Assembly (NCBI RefSeq): GCF_025770735.1
Contig: NZ_JAODPB010000004.1
Location: forward strand, 186,001-250,000
Reading direction: 5' to 3'
DNA: 64,000 bases
DNA from: Shouchella tritolerans
GTDB lineage: Bacteria > Bacillota > Bacilli > Bacillales > Bacillaceae_D
Shown: positions 17,433 through 25,948 of the stretch, one piece after another
Position numbering within the stretch: position 1 is the stretch's first letter
Layout: each line of letters starts with the position of its first letter
Position numbers and translations under genes: made by a program
The notes under the pieces: model-generated
Told to the model about the DNA's origin: nothing
Seen by the model: the letters and a program-made list of their open reading frames with translations, nothing else
Databases searched by the model: none

Positions 17433-19013
17433 CTATTCATCTGAAAGCCACGTCCGCAAAAGCTTTGAAAAGTCTTCTGGCTGTTCTTTTGCTAGTCGGT
17501 TTAATTGCCGCACTTGCTTGCTCTCTTCTGTTTCTTCCGTTTCCATAAGTGGCTCATCCTCTTGCTCTGGCTCTGGTTCTGCCGCCTCGTCTTGCTCTTC
17601 CGCTAAGTCAGCTGGTTCTCTTTTCCGGTATAGCAGGACAGCTAGTATGATAATCAGCAAGACAAGTCCAGCAGCTACTGCGTAAATCCAGACCGGTATC
17701 GTTGCTGCCGGCTGTTCCGCCTCTCCTGTTTCCGTTTGTGCGAATGGCATTGATGTCACCATTACACGGTCACCAACATCCTGTTCTCCTTCCTCCTCGC
17801 CACCATCTGGCAATGTCGTACGGATAATCGTCTCTAGCATGGCTGTGATATCAGCCGTTTGCTGAGGCGGCAATGCTTGCATCCCTTCCGGCGGGTTGAC
17901 CATTACTTGAATTCCTAAATCGCGAATTTCATAAGGGCTTTCGATGATTTCCCGGTGGATCCGATTAACTTCATAATTAATCCGCTCTTCAGTCCGCTCC
18001 GATTCAGAATCGCCTCCGCCTGCTGCGCCGGTATAATTGGGAATCTCATCGCCTACGCCAGCGACACCTTCCTCATTGCCTGTTGTTCCTTCATACATTT
18101 CATTAATTCGTTCAACACTGATTGCCAGCCCAGAAACCTCTTCTTCATCAACCGGCTCAACCAAATCCTCGGTCCGCTGTTCTTGGGTAAAATCGATATC
18201 TGCCGTAACAGATACGATTGCATTTTCAGGCCCAACAACCGCGCTTAGAAGTTGATTGATCGTTTGTTTCAAGTCCGACTCAATTTCTTGTTTAATTTCA
18301 CGCTGTGATTGGAACGAGGCAGCAGGACTTGTTTCCTCTTCCTGGTATGTATAGTTGTTGAACTGCGAATCGGATAATACAATATTTTCAATCGGCAAAT
18401 TAGGTACACTTTTTGATATTAAATGATATAAAGCTTTCACTTGCGAAGAATCGAGCGTATACCCCGGCTCTAACTGCAACACAACAGCTGCAGTCGAACT
18501 TTCTTGGCCTGAATCCAGCCAAACGCTTTCTTCAGGGAGCGTGATGATGACATTTGCTTGCTCGACTCCTTGGACGCCCCTTATCAATTCGGCAAGCTCC
18601 GTTTGCATAAGGGACCGTTCGATAACGGTAAACTCATTATCAGTCATCCCAAAACCCATTTGGTTTTGAAAAAACGCATAATCGATGCTGCCGCTTTTAG
18701 GCAGCCCTTCAGCGGCGAGTTCAACTTTCAACCGATCTACATCCGCCTCAGGCACATGAATGGTGGTGCCATCATTTGAAACACGGGCGGCCACCCCTCG
18801 TTGCTCGAGCGCTTCTTGTATTTGGCCAGCTTCGGCCAATGTCAATTGGCTATATAAAGGCGCATAGTTCGTTCGGAATAGAAGGGCCGCTGCCAGTGCA
18901 ATCGCTAATAAAAGTAGTAAAACAACGGAAATGACTGCACTTTTTCGCAGCGTGCTGCTCTCTGTCCAAAACGTTTGCACCTGGTTCTTGAATTGCTTCG
19001 CTTTCTCCTTCAT
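17433..19013 (-). CDS. fliF: Flagellar MS-ring protein FliF
   Basis: FliF forms the membrane/supramembrane ring and export-gate housing. The 526-residue product has membrane helices at about residues 25-47 and 438-460, with ring-building motifs between (NYAPLYSQLTLAEAGQIQEAL, VIITLPEESVW). The acidic C-terminal tail ends in RQLNRLAKEQPEDFSKLLRTW, the FliG-binding segment. Confidence 0.97.
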   Translation of the reverse strand: MKEKAKQFKNQVQTFWTESSTLRKSAVISVVLLLLLAIALAAALLFRTNYAPLYSQLTLAEAGQIQEALEQRGVAARVSNDGTTIHVPEADVDRLKVELAAEGLPKSGSIDYAFFQNQMGFGMTDNEFTVIERSLMQTELAELIRGVQGVEQANVIITLPEESVWLDSGQESSTAAVVLQLEPGYTLDSSQVKALYHLISKSVPNLPIENIVLSDSQFNNYTYQEEETSPAASFQSQREIKQEIESDLKQTINQLLSAVVGPENAIVSVTADIDFTQEQRTEDLVEPVDEEEVSGLAISVERINEMYEGTTGNEEGVAGVGDEIPNYTGAAGGGDSESERTEERINYEVNRIHREIIESPYEIRDLGIQVMVNPPEGMQALPPQQTADITAMLETIIRTTLPDGGEEEGEQDVGDRVMVTSMPFAQTETGEAEQPAATIPVWIYAVAAGLVLLIIILAVLLYRKREPADLAEEQDEAAEPEPEQEDEPLMETEETEESKQVRQLNRLAKEQPEDFSKLLRTWLSDE

Positions 19014-19047
19014 GGCGCCTCCGCTTGCATCTCGCCTTTCAGGCGGC

Positions 19048-19344
19048 TTAAATTTGCATTCTCATCATTTCCTGATACGCTTCTACTGCTTTATTTCGTA
19101 CTTCTAGCGCGGCTTGCATCGAAACCGATGCCTTGTTCGCCGCAATCATGACGTCATGAACATCAATGGGTTCTTGTTTGACAAGTGCTTGTGTTGCTTC
19201 GCTTGAAGCAAGCTGGTCTTGATTGACTGAATGGAGAGCATTCATTAAAGCCGACTTAAAATCGGCGCCTTTGCTGTTTGCCTCCGTTTTGCCAGCTGGT
19301 GTAGCGAGCGATTGGAAAAGTGGCTGCATCGCTTCAATTGTCAT
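19048..19344 (-). CDS. fliE: Hook-basal body complex protein FliE
   Basis: FliE links the MS ring to the rod. The 98-residue product ends with the typical block DVHDVMIAANKASVSMQAAL and VRNKAVEAYQEMMRMQI. It lies between flgC and fliF as in other Bacillaceae. Confidence 0.95.
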   Translation of the reverse strand: MTIEAMQPLFQSLATPAGKTEANSKGADFKSALMNALHSVNQDQLASSEATQALVKQEPIDVHDVMIAANKASVSMQAALEVRNKAVEAYQEMMRMQI

Positions 19345-19360
19345 CTTTCCTCATCCTCCT

Positions 19361-19807
19361 TTAACGACCTATTTCCAGTGCTTTCATAACCATCCCTTTG
19401 CTAGCTTGAAGCGCTGTTACGTTTGCTTCATAGGACCTCGTGGCACTTGTAATGTCCACCATTTCTCTTGCGATCTCGACGTTTGGTTTTGCGACATACC
19501 CGTCTTCATTTGCATCAGGATGGGTAGGGTCATAAACAAGTGTGGCTGGTGTGGGATCACGGACAATTTGTTTTGCTACAACTCCCTGATCTAGCTCGGC
19601 CGTTGCTTTTTGCAGCTCTGTCGAAAAGCGCCCCATCGACGTAGGCCCTTGGACAACCATTCGCCGCTGGTAAGGCTGCCATTCGCCATTTACAAGTTCT
19701 GCCCTTGTTGTATCAGCATTGGCAATGTTGCTTGCTGCTAAGTCCATTCGCAATCGCTGTAGTGTAAGTCCTGAACCAGATACGTTCATGCTTGAAAACA
19801 TCGTCAT
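19361..19807 (-). CDS. flgC: Flagellar rod protein FlgC
   Basis: This proximal rod protein of 148 residues has the N-terminal signature SGLTLQRLRMDLAASNIANA, a PNVEIAREMVDITSATRSYE segment and the C-terminal helix EANVTALQASKGMVMKALEI. It follows flgB with 12 nt between the genes. Confidence 0.96.
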   Translation of the reverse strand: MTMFSSMNVSGSGLTLQRLRMDLAASNIANADTTRAELVNGEWQPYQRRMVVQGPTSMGRFSTELQKATAELDQGVVAKQIVRDPTPATLVYDPTHPDANEDGYVAKPNVEIAREMVDITSATRSYEANVTALQASKGMVMKALEIGR

Positions 19808-19819
19808 ACGCCTTTCCTC

Positions 19820-20215
19820 CTATTTGCCGCCTTTTATTGCTGTTTCAAGTGATTGGAAGCTTCCGCTGATTCGGTCAACGAGCGCATTGTAATAAAGTTG
19901 ATTTTTCGCCATTTCGGTCATTTGCTTATCTACGTCGACACTGTTCCCATTGTGGTTGTATAGCTCTCCCTTTTCCCGTAATGAAACACCGCCATTTCCA
20001 GGAAGCGGAAAAGTCAAATGGCGCTCGTCTGTCCGTTTCGCTTTCAATTGTCCCGTTTTTTCTCCAACAGCCTGTAAAACTTGGTCAAAAGACACGGTTT
20101 TCTCTTTAAAATTAGGTGTATCGACATTTGCTAGATTTGTTGAGATGGCTTTTTGTTTCGTAGCCGAGTAGCGTATGCCTTCTTCAAGCGCTGCAATTGT
20201 ACTAGTAACGAACAA
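19820..20215 (-). CDS. flgB: Flagellar rod protein FlgB
   Basis: This is the first gene of the fla/che operon. The 131-residue proximal rod protein contains KQKAISTNLANVDTPNFKEK and the C-terminal DKQMTEMAKNQLYYNALVDR block. The start is preceded by AAAGGAGGGA. A probable sigma-A promoter lies about 85-110 nt upstream. Confidence 0.96.
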   Translation of the reverse strand: MFVTSTIAALEEGIRYSATKQKAISTNLANVDTPNFKEKTVSFDQVLQAVGEKTGQLKAKRTDERHLTFPLPGNGGVSLREKGELYNHNGNSVDVDKQMTEMAKNQLYYNALVDRISGSFQSLETAIKGGK

Positions 20216-20297
20216 CCGTCTCCCTCCTTTTACTCATGTCTTTTCTCATAAAAACAGGAAAGATTAAGCACTATTTCCCATGTTTAGCCCTGATAAA

Positions 20298-20326
20298 ATT
20301 TTACTAGTTTTTGAGATGTTTGTCTA
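20298..20326 (-). promoter_or_regulatory. Candidate sigma-A promoter of the fla/che operon
   Basis: On the minus strand TAGACA (20326-20321) is followed after 17 nt by TAAAAT (20303-20298). It lies about 85 nt upstream of the flgB start and matches the expected location of the operon promoter. The palindrome CTCAATTGAG is just upstream of the -35 element. Confidence 0.5.
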
Positions 20327-20649
20327 AGCTCAATTGAGATTTATGTATAATTAAGTCTAATGTACCATTATTATAAGTGATTTTAGTCCTAAATAATGAT
20401 GTAACGTTACGTTTTTCGGGACTTTAGACTCTTGGTACGATTGTCATTTTTACTAGTTTATTGGAAAGAAAGTTTTTAGCTGGAACTGGGCATTAATGCC
20501 CGTTTCGAATATCCCTTCTCTCCTGTATACCTAACTTTGTTACTATTTAGGCATTTGGTCCCTTTAGTAACGCTACATATCGACTAAACACTTGAAACAC
20601 CGCCCTACTCTGGGTCCTTTTAGCTAGTTGAAAAAGCGCAGATCAACAC

Positions 20650-20693
20650 AGCAAAAAACCACCTATCCTCAATTGGACAGGTGGCTTTTTGCT
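20650..20693 (-). terminator. Rho-independent terminator after codY
   Basis: A long hairpin (AGCAAAAAGCCACCTGTCC pairing with its near-complement around an AATTGA loop) lies downstream of the codY stop. The stem is flanked by T-rich arms on both strands, so it could also stop transcription from the other side. Confidence 0.85.
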
Positions 20694-20725
20694 GTAGTTC
20701 AGTCTGATTGATTTTATAATTGGGC

Positions 20726-21505
20726 TTAGTCTTCTTTCATACGCTCTAGTTCCAATAGAAACTTGTCATTAAGCACTTTAATGTATGTGCCTTTCATTCC
20801 TAAAGAACGAGACTCGATGACGCCTGCACTTTCAAGTTTACGCAATGCATTAACGATAACAGAACGGGTAATGCCAACACGGTCAGCGATTTTGCTTGCT
20901 ACTAGCAATCCTTCTCTGCCGTCAAGTTCCTCGAAAATATGTTCAACCGCTTCTAGCTCACTGTAAGAAAGCGAACTGATCGCCATTTGTACAACAGCTT
21001 TGCTGCGTGCTTCTTCTTCAATTTCTTGTGTCTTCTCATGGAGGATTTCCATGCCGACAACCGTTGCTCCGTATTCAGCCAAGATTAAATCATCGTCGCT
21101 AAAAGAGCGGTTTAAACGGGATAGGATCAACGTACCAAGACGTTGACCGCCACCTTTAATTGGCACAATGGTCGTTAAGCCGTTTTTAAAGATGTCACGG
21201 TTTTCAACAGGAAACGCAGTATACTCGCTGTGTACATCGATATTGGCAGAAGTGTCCTCAATTTTAAATAGGCCATCTGTATACTCTTCTGGAAACTGGC
21301 GCTCATCGAGCATTTTTTTCATGCGATCATTCTCGATCTCTTCTTCAATAGAGAAGCCAAGCAATTTACCACGGCGGCTAACGACAAAGACGTTAGAGCC
21401 GATCGCTTCACGCAACGTCATCGCCATTTCTCGGAAATTGACGTGTTGTCCACTTGTTTTTTGCAGCATTTCATTAATCTTTCTTGTTCTTGTAAGTAAA
21501 TCCAT
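20726..21505 (-). CDS. codY: Global nutrient regulator CodY
   Basis: CodY senses branched-chain amino acids and GTP and represses stationary-phase genes. The 259-residue product has the N-terminal GAF-type ligand domain and a C-terminal winged helix-turn-helix ([20 protein letters not shown], then [13 protein letters not shown]). It is the last gene of the xerC-hslV-hslU-codY operon, 25 nt after hslU, and is followed by a terminator. Confidence 0.98.
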   Translation of the reverse strand: MDLLTRTRKINEMLQKTSGQHVNFREMAMTLREAIGSNVFVVSRRGKLLGFSIEEEIENDRMKKMLDERQFPEEYTDGLFKIEDTSANIDVHSEYTAFPVENRDIFKNGLTTIVPIKGGGQRLGTLILSRLNRSFSDDDLILAEYGATVVGMEILHEKTQEIEEEARSKAVVQMAISSLSYSELEAVEHIFEELDGREGLLVASKIADRVGITRSVIVNALRKLESAGVIESRSLGMKGTYIKVLNDKFLLELERMKED

Positions 21506-21530
21506 TCCTACATCTCTCCTTTGTTTGCTA

Positions 21531-22922
21531 TTACAATATAAATTGGCTTAAATCGCGGTTTTTTGCAATGGAACCTAGTTTTTCTTCGACATACTGTTCG
21601 GTGATTTCAAGTGTCTCCAAGTGAATATCGGCTGCTTCAAAGGACAAATCTTCAAGCAATTTTTCTAGCAACGTATGCAAACGGCGCGCTCCGATGTTTT
21701 CTGTTTCTTGGTTCACTTCGCTCGCAATCGTCGCAATCTTACGAACAGCTTCGTCTGAAAACTTCATTTCTATACCTTCGGTCTGCAAAAGTGCTTCATA
21801 TTGCTTTGTCAATGCGTTGTCCGGTTCTACTAAAATGCGGACAAAATCATCGACAGAAAGGCTTTGCAGTTCAACCCTAATCGGAAAGCGCCCTTGCAAT
21901 TCCGGAATTAGATCTGCTGGTTTGGCCATATGAAAAGCGCCTGCTGCAATAAAAAGGATATGGTCCGTTTTAACGGCACCGTATTTCGTCACGACAGTCG
22001 AACCTTCTACAATCGGCAAAATGTCGCGTTGGACACCTTCTCGAGAAACATTGGCCCCTTGATCGTTTTTTCCAGCCACTTTATCAATTTCATCGATAAA
22101 GATGATCCCGAGCTGTTCAGCCCGTGTAATCGCTTCCTGTGTGACATCATCCATATCGATCAGTTTCTGCGCTTCTTCTTCAGCGAGTACACCACGGGCT
22201 TCGGCCACTGTCATGCGGCGTTTTTTCTTCTTCTTCGGCATCATGCTTGATAGCATCTCTTGCATATTCATGCCCATTTGTTCCATACCCGCCCCGCCTT
22301 GAAACAAATCCATAAAACCATGATTTTGTTCCGTCACTTCAACAGTGACGATGCGCTCTTCCAGCTCACCTTGCTTAAGCTTTTCCGCCATTTTTTTCTT
22401 TAAATTGGCACGGGTCAGTTCCTCTTCTCCGTCTTCCTCCTCCTCTTTATCCGGCTGGCTAAAGAGCATTTCAAACGGATTTTTATAATTGGTTTCCTTT
22501 TTCATGGAAGGGACAAGAAGTTCGATAAGCCGTTTGTCAGCCAGCTCTTTCGCTTCGTCTTTCACGAGTGCGACTCGCTCTTCTTTCACAAGACGGACAC
22601 TTGACTCAACCAAATCGCGCACCATGGACTCTACGTCGCGGCCGACATAGCCGACTTCCGTAAACTTTGTGGCCTCCACCTTAATAAACGGTGCGCCTAC
22701 AAGTTTTGCAAGCCTTCTGGCAATTTCTGTTTTACCGACGCCAGTAGGGCCAATCATTAAAATGTTTTTCGGCGTAATTTCCTCCCTCATGGAAGGATCG
22801 AGCTTTGTACGGCGATAGCGATTGCGCAGTGCAACAGCAACAGACCGTTTGGCCCCGTCTTGCCCGACAATATATTGGTTCAACCGCTCCACAATTTCCC
22901 GAGGCGTCAATGTGCTTGTCAT
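21531..22922 (-). CDS. hslU: ATP-dependent protease ATPase subunit HslU (ClpY)
   Basis: HslU unfolds substrates for the HslV peptidase. I placed the start at the ATG 22922 ([20 protein letters not shown]), which follows GGAGGG; the product is 463 residues. Walker A ([13 protein letters not shown]), the GYVG pore loop ([12 protein letters not shown]), an acidic inserted I domain, Walker B ([10 protein letters not shown]) and the C-terminal sensor block [13 protein letters not shown] are visible. Confidence 0.97.
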   Translation of the reverse strand: MTSTLTPREIVERLNQYIVGQDGAKRSVAVALRNRYRRTKLDPSMREEITPKNILMIGPTGVGKTEIARRLAKLVGAPFIKVEATKFTEVGYVGRDVESMVRDLVESSVRLVKEERVALVKDEAKELADKRLIELLVPSMKKETNYKNPFEMLFSQPDKEEEEDGEEELTRANLKKKMAEKLKQGELEERIVTVEVTEQNHGFMDLFQGGAGMEQMGMNMQEMLSSMMPKKKKKRRMTVAEARGVLAEEEAQKLIDMDDVTQEAITRAEQLGIIFIDEIDKVAGKNDQGANVSREGVQRDILPIVEGSTVVTKYGAVKTDHILFIAAGAFHMAKPADLIPELQGRFPIRVELQSLSVDDFVRILVEPDNALTKQYEALLQTEGIEMKFSDEAVRKIATIASEVNQETENIGARRLHTLLEKLLEDLSFEAADIHLETLEITEQYVEEKLGSIAKNRDLSQFIL

Positions 22923-22947
22923 TGCTTTACCCTCCAATCGTTCATCA

Positions 22948-23493
22948 TCACTCTGTCAGTTCCTCTACGACAATTTGGTCATTTGTATACACACAGATTT
23001 CGCCTGCCGTTTCAAGGGCAGCAACGGCAATTTCACGTGCGCTCAACCCAGGGGCATGGCGCTTTAGCGCACGTCCGGCACTCAGTGCGTAATTTCCTCC
23101 AGAGCCAATAGCGAGAATCCCGTCGTCAGGCTGGATCACTTCTCCTGTTCCTGAGATAAGAAGCAAAGCTTGTTTATCCATCACAATCAGCATCGCCTCA
23201 AGTTTTCGTAACACCCGGTCGCTGCGCCACTCCTTCGCTAGCTCGACAGAGGCGCGCTGCAAATTGCCATTGTATTCTTCCAGTTTTGCTTCAAACTTTT
23301 CGAACAATGTAAAAGCATCAGCAACTGAACCTGCAAAGCCAGCGAGAACGTTATTATGGTATAGCTTGCGGACTTTGCGTGCGGTATGTTTCATCACCAC
23401 AGCATTGCCGAACGTAACTTGACCGTCGCCAGCCATAGCAAACCCGCCATTATGGGCAATCGCAAAAATCGTTGTTGCGTGGAAACCCTCCAT
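22948..23493 (-). CDS. hslV: HslV (ClpQ) peptidase with atypical N-terminus
   Basis: HslV is the proteasome-like peptidase partner of HslU. The start is the ATG at 23493 behind AAGGAGCG; the product is 181 residues and begins [12 protein letters not shown]. subtilis ClpQ begins [11 protein letters not shown] and is reported to use an N-terminal Ser. Here residue 2 is Glu, so the nucleophile would have to be Thr7 after removal of a six-residue leader. The remaining family motifs ([31 protein letters not shown]) are intact. Confidence 0.96.
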   Translation of the reverse strand: MEGFHATTIFAIAHNGGFAMAGDGQVTFGNAVVMKHTARKVRKLYHNNVLAGFAGSVADAFTLFEKFEAKLEEYNGNLQRASVELAKEWRSDRVLRKLEAMLIVMDKQALLLISGTGEVIQPDDGILAIGSGGNYALSAGRALKRHAPGLSAREIAVAALETAGEICVYTNDQIVVEELTE

Positions 23494-23517
23494 TGTCAAA
23501 CGCTCCTTTTTATAGAC

Positions 23518-24426
23518 TTAGGCTCGCGGATGGGCGCCTTTATAAACGGCATAGAGCCGCTCCTTGCTTACATGTGTATAAACTTGTGTCGTCTTAAGCG
23601 ATTGGTGGCCTAGCAACTCTTGGACAGCGCGCAAGTCAGCGCCGGCATTAAGCAAATGGGTCGCAAAAGAATGGCGAATGGCATGTGGGCTTATTTTTTT
23701 CTGCATAGCCGCTTCGTCCAGTCTTTTTTCCACAATCTTCCGAATGCTCCGATCGCTTAACGCTCCTCCACGATAGTTCAAAAACAAATGGGAAGTCGGA
23801 TCGTTTGCACGCAAAAGCTTGGGGCGCGCCTCGTTTATGTACGATTCAACAGCGCTAACAGCCATTTTCCCTACTGGAACATACCGCTCTTTGCGGCCTT
23901 TTCCGAAAACACGTACCGTCTCGCTCACTCGATCCCATTGGTCCAGTGCCAGCATGCTGCATTCCGAAACACGCATTCCCGTTGCATACAGCAACTCAAT
24001 GATCGCCTTATCACGCTTTTCGAGAGGCTTATTCGCAGGAAGCGCTAAAAGCCAGTGCTCCATTTCTTCTTCATAGAGAAAAGTAGGCAAACGCGTTGTT
24101 TGTTTAGGCAAATGCGTGTGCAAGAAAGGGTTTTCGCTAATATGCCCCTCTTCCATCAAGAATTTTCCAAAGGTTCTAAGCGCCGACAATTTTCTTGCGA
24201 TCGATTTTCTCGCGTACTTCTTATCGACAAGCTCGCTTATAAAAAGGCGGACATCTTGGTGCTTTACGTCTTTTATCTCGGCAATGCCCGCTGCCGACAT
24301 AAATGCGGCGAATTGCTGTACGTCTTTTCGATAGTGGTCGATTGTCCATTTTGAACCGTTCTTTTCGACTTGGACATAGCGGACAAATTGGTCAATCAAA
24401 AGCCGTTCAGATAATTCCACATTCAT
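23518..24426 (-). CDS. xerC: Tyrosine recombinase XerC (CodV)
   Basis: XerC resolves chromosome dimers at dif with XerD. The 302-residue product has the N-terminal SAM-like domain and the catalytic residues in ATGMRVSE, HAIRHSFATHLLNAGADLRA, LLGHQSLKTTQVYTH (the Tyr nucleophile is in the last). It is the first gene of the hslVU-codY operon. Its ribosome-binding site lies inside an inverted repeat. Confidence 0.96.
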   Translation of the reverse strand: MNVELSERLLIDQFVRYVQVEKNGSKWTIDHYRKDVQQFAAFMSAAGIAEIKDVKHQDVRLFISELVDKKYARKSIARKLSALRTFGKFLMEEGHISENPFLHTHLPKQTTRLPTFLYEEEMEHWLLALPANKPLEKRDKAIIELLYATGMRVSECSMLALDQWDRVSETVRVFGKGRKERYVPVGKMAVSAVESYINEARPKLLRANDPTSHLFLNYRGGALSDRSIRKIVEKRLDEAAMQKKISPHAIRHSFATHLLNAGADLRAVQELLGHQSLKTTQVYTHVSKERLYAVYKGAHPRA

Positions 24427-24428
24427 GC

Positions 24429-24472
24429 CTCCCTCTTAGAACTAATAAATTTTACCATAGTTCAAGAGGGAG
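24429..24472 (-). promoter_or_regulatory. Inverted repeat burying the xerC ribosome-binding site
   Basis: On the minus strand CTCCCTCTTGAAC (24472-24460) can pair with GTTCTAAGAGGGAG (24442-24429), with one bulged base and a 17-nt loop. The 3' arm contains most of the xerC Shine-Dalgarno GGAGG, which lies directly before the ATG at 24426. Read-through RNA from trmFO would therefore present a blocked site. Confidence 0.6.
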
Positions 24473-24478
24473 AAGCAA
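24449..24478 (-). promoter_or_regulatory. Candidate promoter for xerC-hslVU-codY
   Basis: On the minus strand TTGCTT is followed after 18 nt by an extended -10 (TGGTAAAAT). The -10 lies in the loop of the inverted repeat, so a transcript starting about 7 nt downstream would lack the 5' arm and carry a free ribosome-binding site. B. subtilis has a promoter in front of codV. Confidence 0.5.
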
Positions 24479-24484
24479 CTGATG

Positions 24485-25795
24485 TCACACTTCTTTCATA
24501 AAATTCTGAATCGACTCCAACGCACGCTTAGCTAGCGCCTCATAGCGTTCTTTTTTCGCTTTTATACGAACGTCAAGCGGCGGAACAAGACCAAAGTTCG
24601 CATTCATAGGCTGGAACGTTTTCGCATTCGCATTTGTAATGTAGGCAGCCATACTACCGATCATCGTTTCTTCAGGAAAAACAGCAAGCGGTTGGCTTTG
24701 TGTCCATTTAAAGGCGTTAATCCCTGCAACCAATCCTGCTGCCGCTGACTCCACGTAGCCTTCGACACCTGTCATCTGCCCTGCAAAGAACAAATCACTG
24801 CGTTTTTTCGATTGGTATGTCGGCTTTAACAAGTTAGGAGAATTTAAAAACGTATTTCTGTGCATAACCCCATAACGGACAATATCAGCGTTTTCCAAGC
24901 CTGGAATCATGCGAATCACTTCTTTTTGCGGACCCCATTTTAAATGCGTTTGGAAACCAACCATATTGTACAATGTTCCGGAAGAATTGTCTTGCCGTAA
25001 CTGCACGACAGCAAAAGGGCGCTTCCCTGTTTTCGGATCTTCTAGTCCAACTGGCTTTAATGGTCCAAACAGCATCGTTTTCTTGCCGCGGGAAGCCATC
25101 ACTTCAATTGGCATGCAGCCTTCGAAAAAAATGTCTTTCTCAAATTCCCGCAGCGGGACGGTTTCCGCTTCAATCAATGCTTGGTAGAAACGGTCAAATT
25201 CCTCTTCTGTCATCGGACAGTTGAGATAGGCAGCCTCCCCTTTATCATAACGACTCTTCAAGTAGACTTTGTCACGGTCTATCGTTTCGGCGTCAATGAT
25301 AGGAGCGGCGGCGTCATAGAAATATAAATATTCTTCGCCGCTAAATGCTTTTAATTGTTCCGCCAATGCTTCAGAAGTGAGTGGACCTGTAGCAATAATC
25401 GTCGGGCCTTCAGGTATTTCAGTCATTTCCTCATGGACGACCGTTACGTTCGGATGGCCTTTTACATATTCGGTCACTTTGCCAGCAAAATCATGGCGAT
25501 CTACAGCAAGAGCGCCGCCAGCAGGAACGGCTGCTTCATCAGCTGCTTTGATAATGACCGAATCAAGATGGCGCATTTCCTCTTTCAGCACGCCGACAGC
25601 ATTGGCAAGTGAGTTGCCCCTTAACGAATTGCTGCATACAAGTTCGGCAAACTTGTCCGTATGATGAGCAGGCGTCTGTTTCACCGGTCTCATTTCATAG
25701 AGCCGAACATGGCCTCCTCGTTTTGCTATTTGCCAAGCCGCTTCGCTACCAGCGAGACCAGCCCCTATTACATTTATCGACTGTTTGTGCGTCAT
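24485..25795 (-). CDS. trmFO: Methylenetetrahydrofolate-tRNA-(uracil-54-C5)-methyltransferase TrmFO
   Basis: TrmFO makes ribothymidine at tRNA position 54 using methylenetetrahydrofolate and FAD. The 436-residue product has the N-terminal FAD-binding [18 protein letters not shown] motif and the family block [18 protein letters not shown], plus the C-terminal [18 protein letters not shown]. Length is normal. It has its own promoter and a structured leader. Confidence 0.97.
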   Translation of the reverse strand: MTHKQSINVIGAGLAGSEAAWQIAKRGGHVRLYEMRPVKQTPAHHTDKFAELVCSNSLRGNSLANAVGVLKEEMRHLDSVIIKAADEAAVPAGGALAVDRHDFAGKVTEYVKGHPNVTVVHEEMTEIPEGPTIIATGPLTSEALAEQLKAFSGEEYLYFYDAAAPIIDAETIDRDKVYLKSRYDKGEAAYLNCPMTEEEFDRFYQALIEAETVPLREFEKDIFFEGCMPIEVMASRGKKTMLFGPLKPVGLEDPKTGKRPFAVVQLRQDNSSGTLYNMVGFQTHLKWGPQKEVIRMIPGLENADIVRYGVMHRNTFLNSPNLLKPTYQSKKRSDLFFAGQMTGVEGYVESAAAGLVAGINAFKWTQSQPLAVFPEETMIGSMAAYITNANAKTFQPMNANFGLVPPLDVRIKAKKERYEALAKRALESIQNFMKEV

Positions 25796-25838
25796 TTAAA
25801 CAAATGCTCCTTTTTCCCGACAATCATTTCACACAAAT

Positions 25839-25865
25839 GCCTCCACTCCTTAGCAGAGTGAAGGC
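25839..25865 (-). promoter_or_regulatory. Hairpin in the trmFO leader
   Basis: The minus-strand sequence GCCTTCACTC pairs over 10 bp (one G-T wobble) with GAGTGGAGGC around a 7-nt loop. It lies between the candidate trmFO promoter and its start. No T-run follows on the minus strand, so it is not an ordinary terminator in the gene direction. On the plus strand it is followed by TTTTA. Confidence 0.4.
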
Positions 25866-25885
25866 TTTTATCATCAAGTACCCTT

Positions 25886-25914
25886 ATCATAGTATCTTTC
25901 TAGCTTGATTTCAA
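25886..25914 (-). promoter_or_regulatory. Candidate sigma-A promoter of trmFO
   Basis: TTGAAA and TATGAT are separated by exactly 17 nt on the minus strand, about 90 nt upstream of the trmFO start and just downstream of topA. The match is good in both hexamers. Confidence 0.65.
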
Positions 25915-25948
25915 CTAATAGCATTCGCTAAAGCCTTTTTTCGACAAA

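Larger units (their letters stand above)
20216..20725 (-). other. 510-bp intergenic region between flgB and codY
   Basis: No coding sequence is supported here. The region is AT-rich. It contains the codY terminator at its codY end and a candidate sigma-A promoter near flgB. It also holds two perfect short palindromes: CTCAATTGAG around 20330 and GTAACGTTAC around 20402. I saw no convincing sigma-D promoter or CodY box. In B. subtilis the main fla/che promoters lie in the equivalent gap. Confidence 0.6.

Noticed and set aside
20280-20310. CodY box near AATTTTACTAGTTTTT upstream of flgB
   Set aside because: It does not match the AATTTTCWGAAAATT consensus in its second half.
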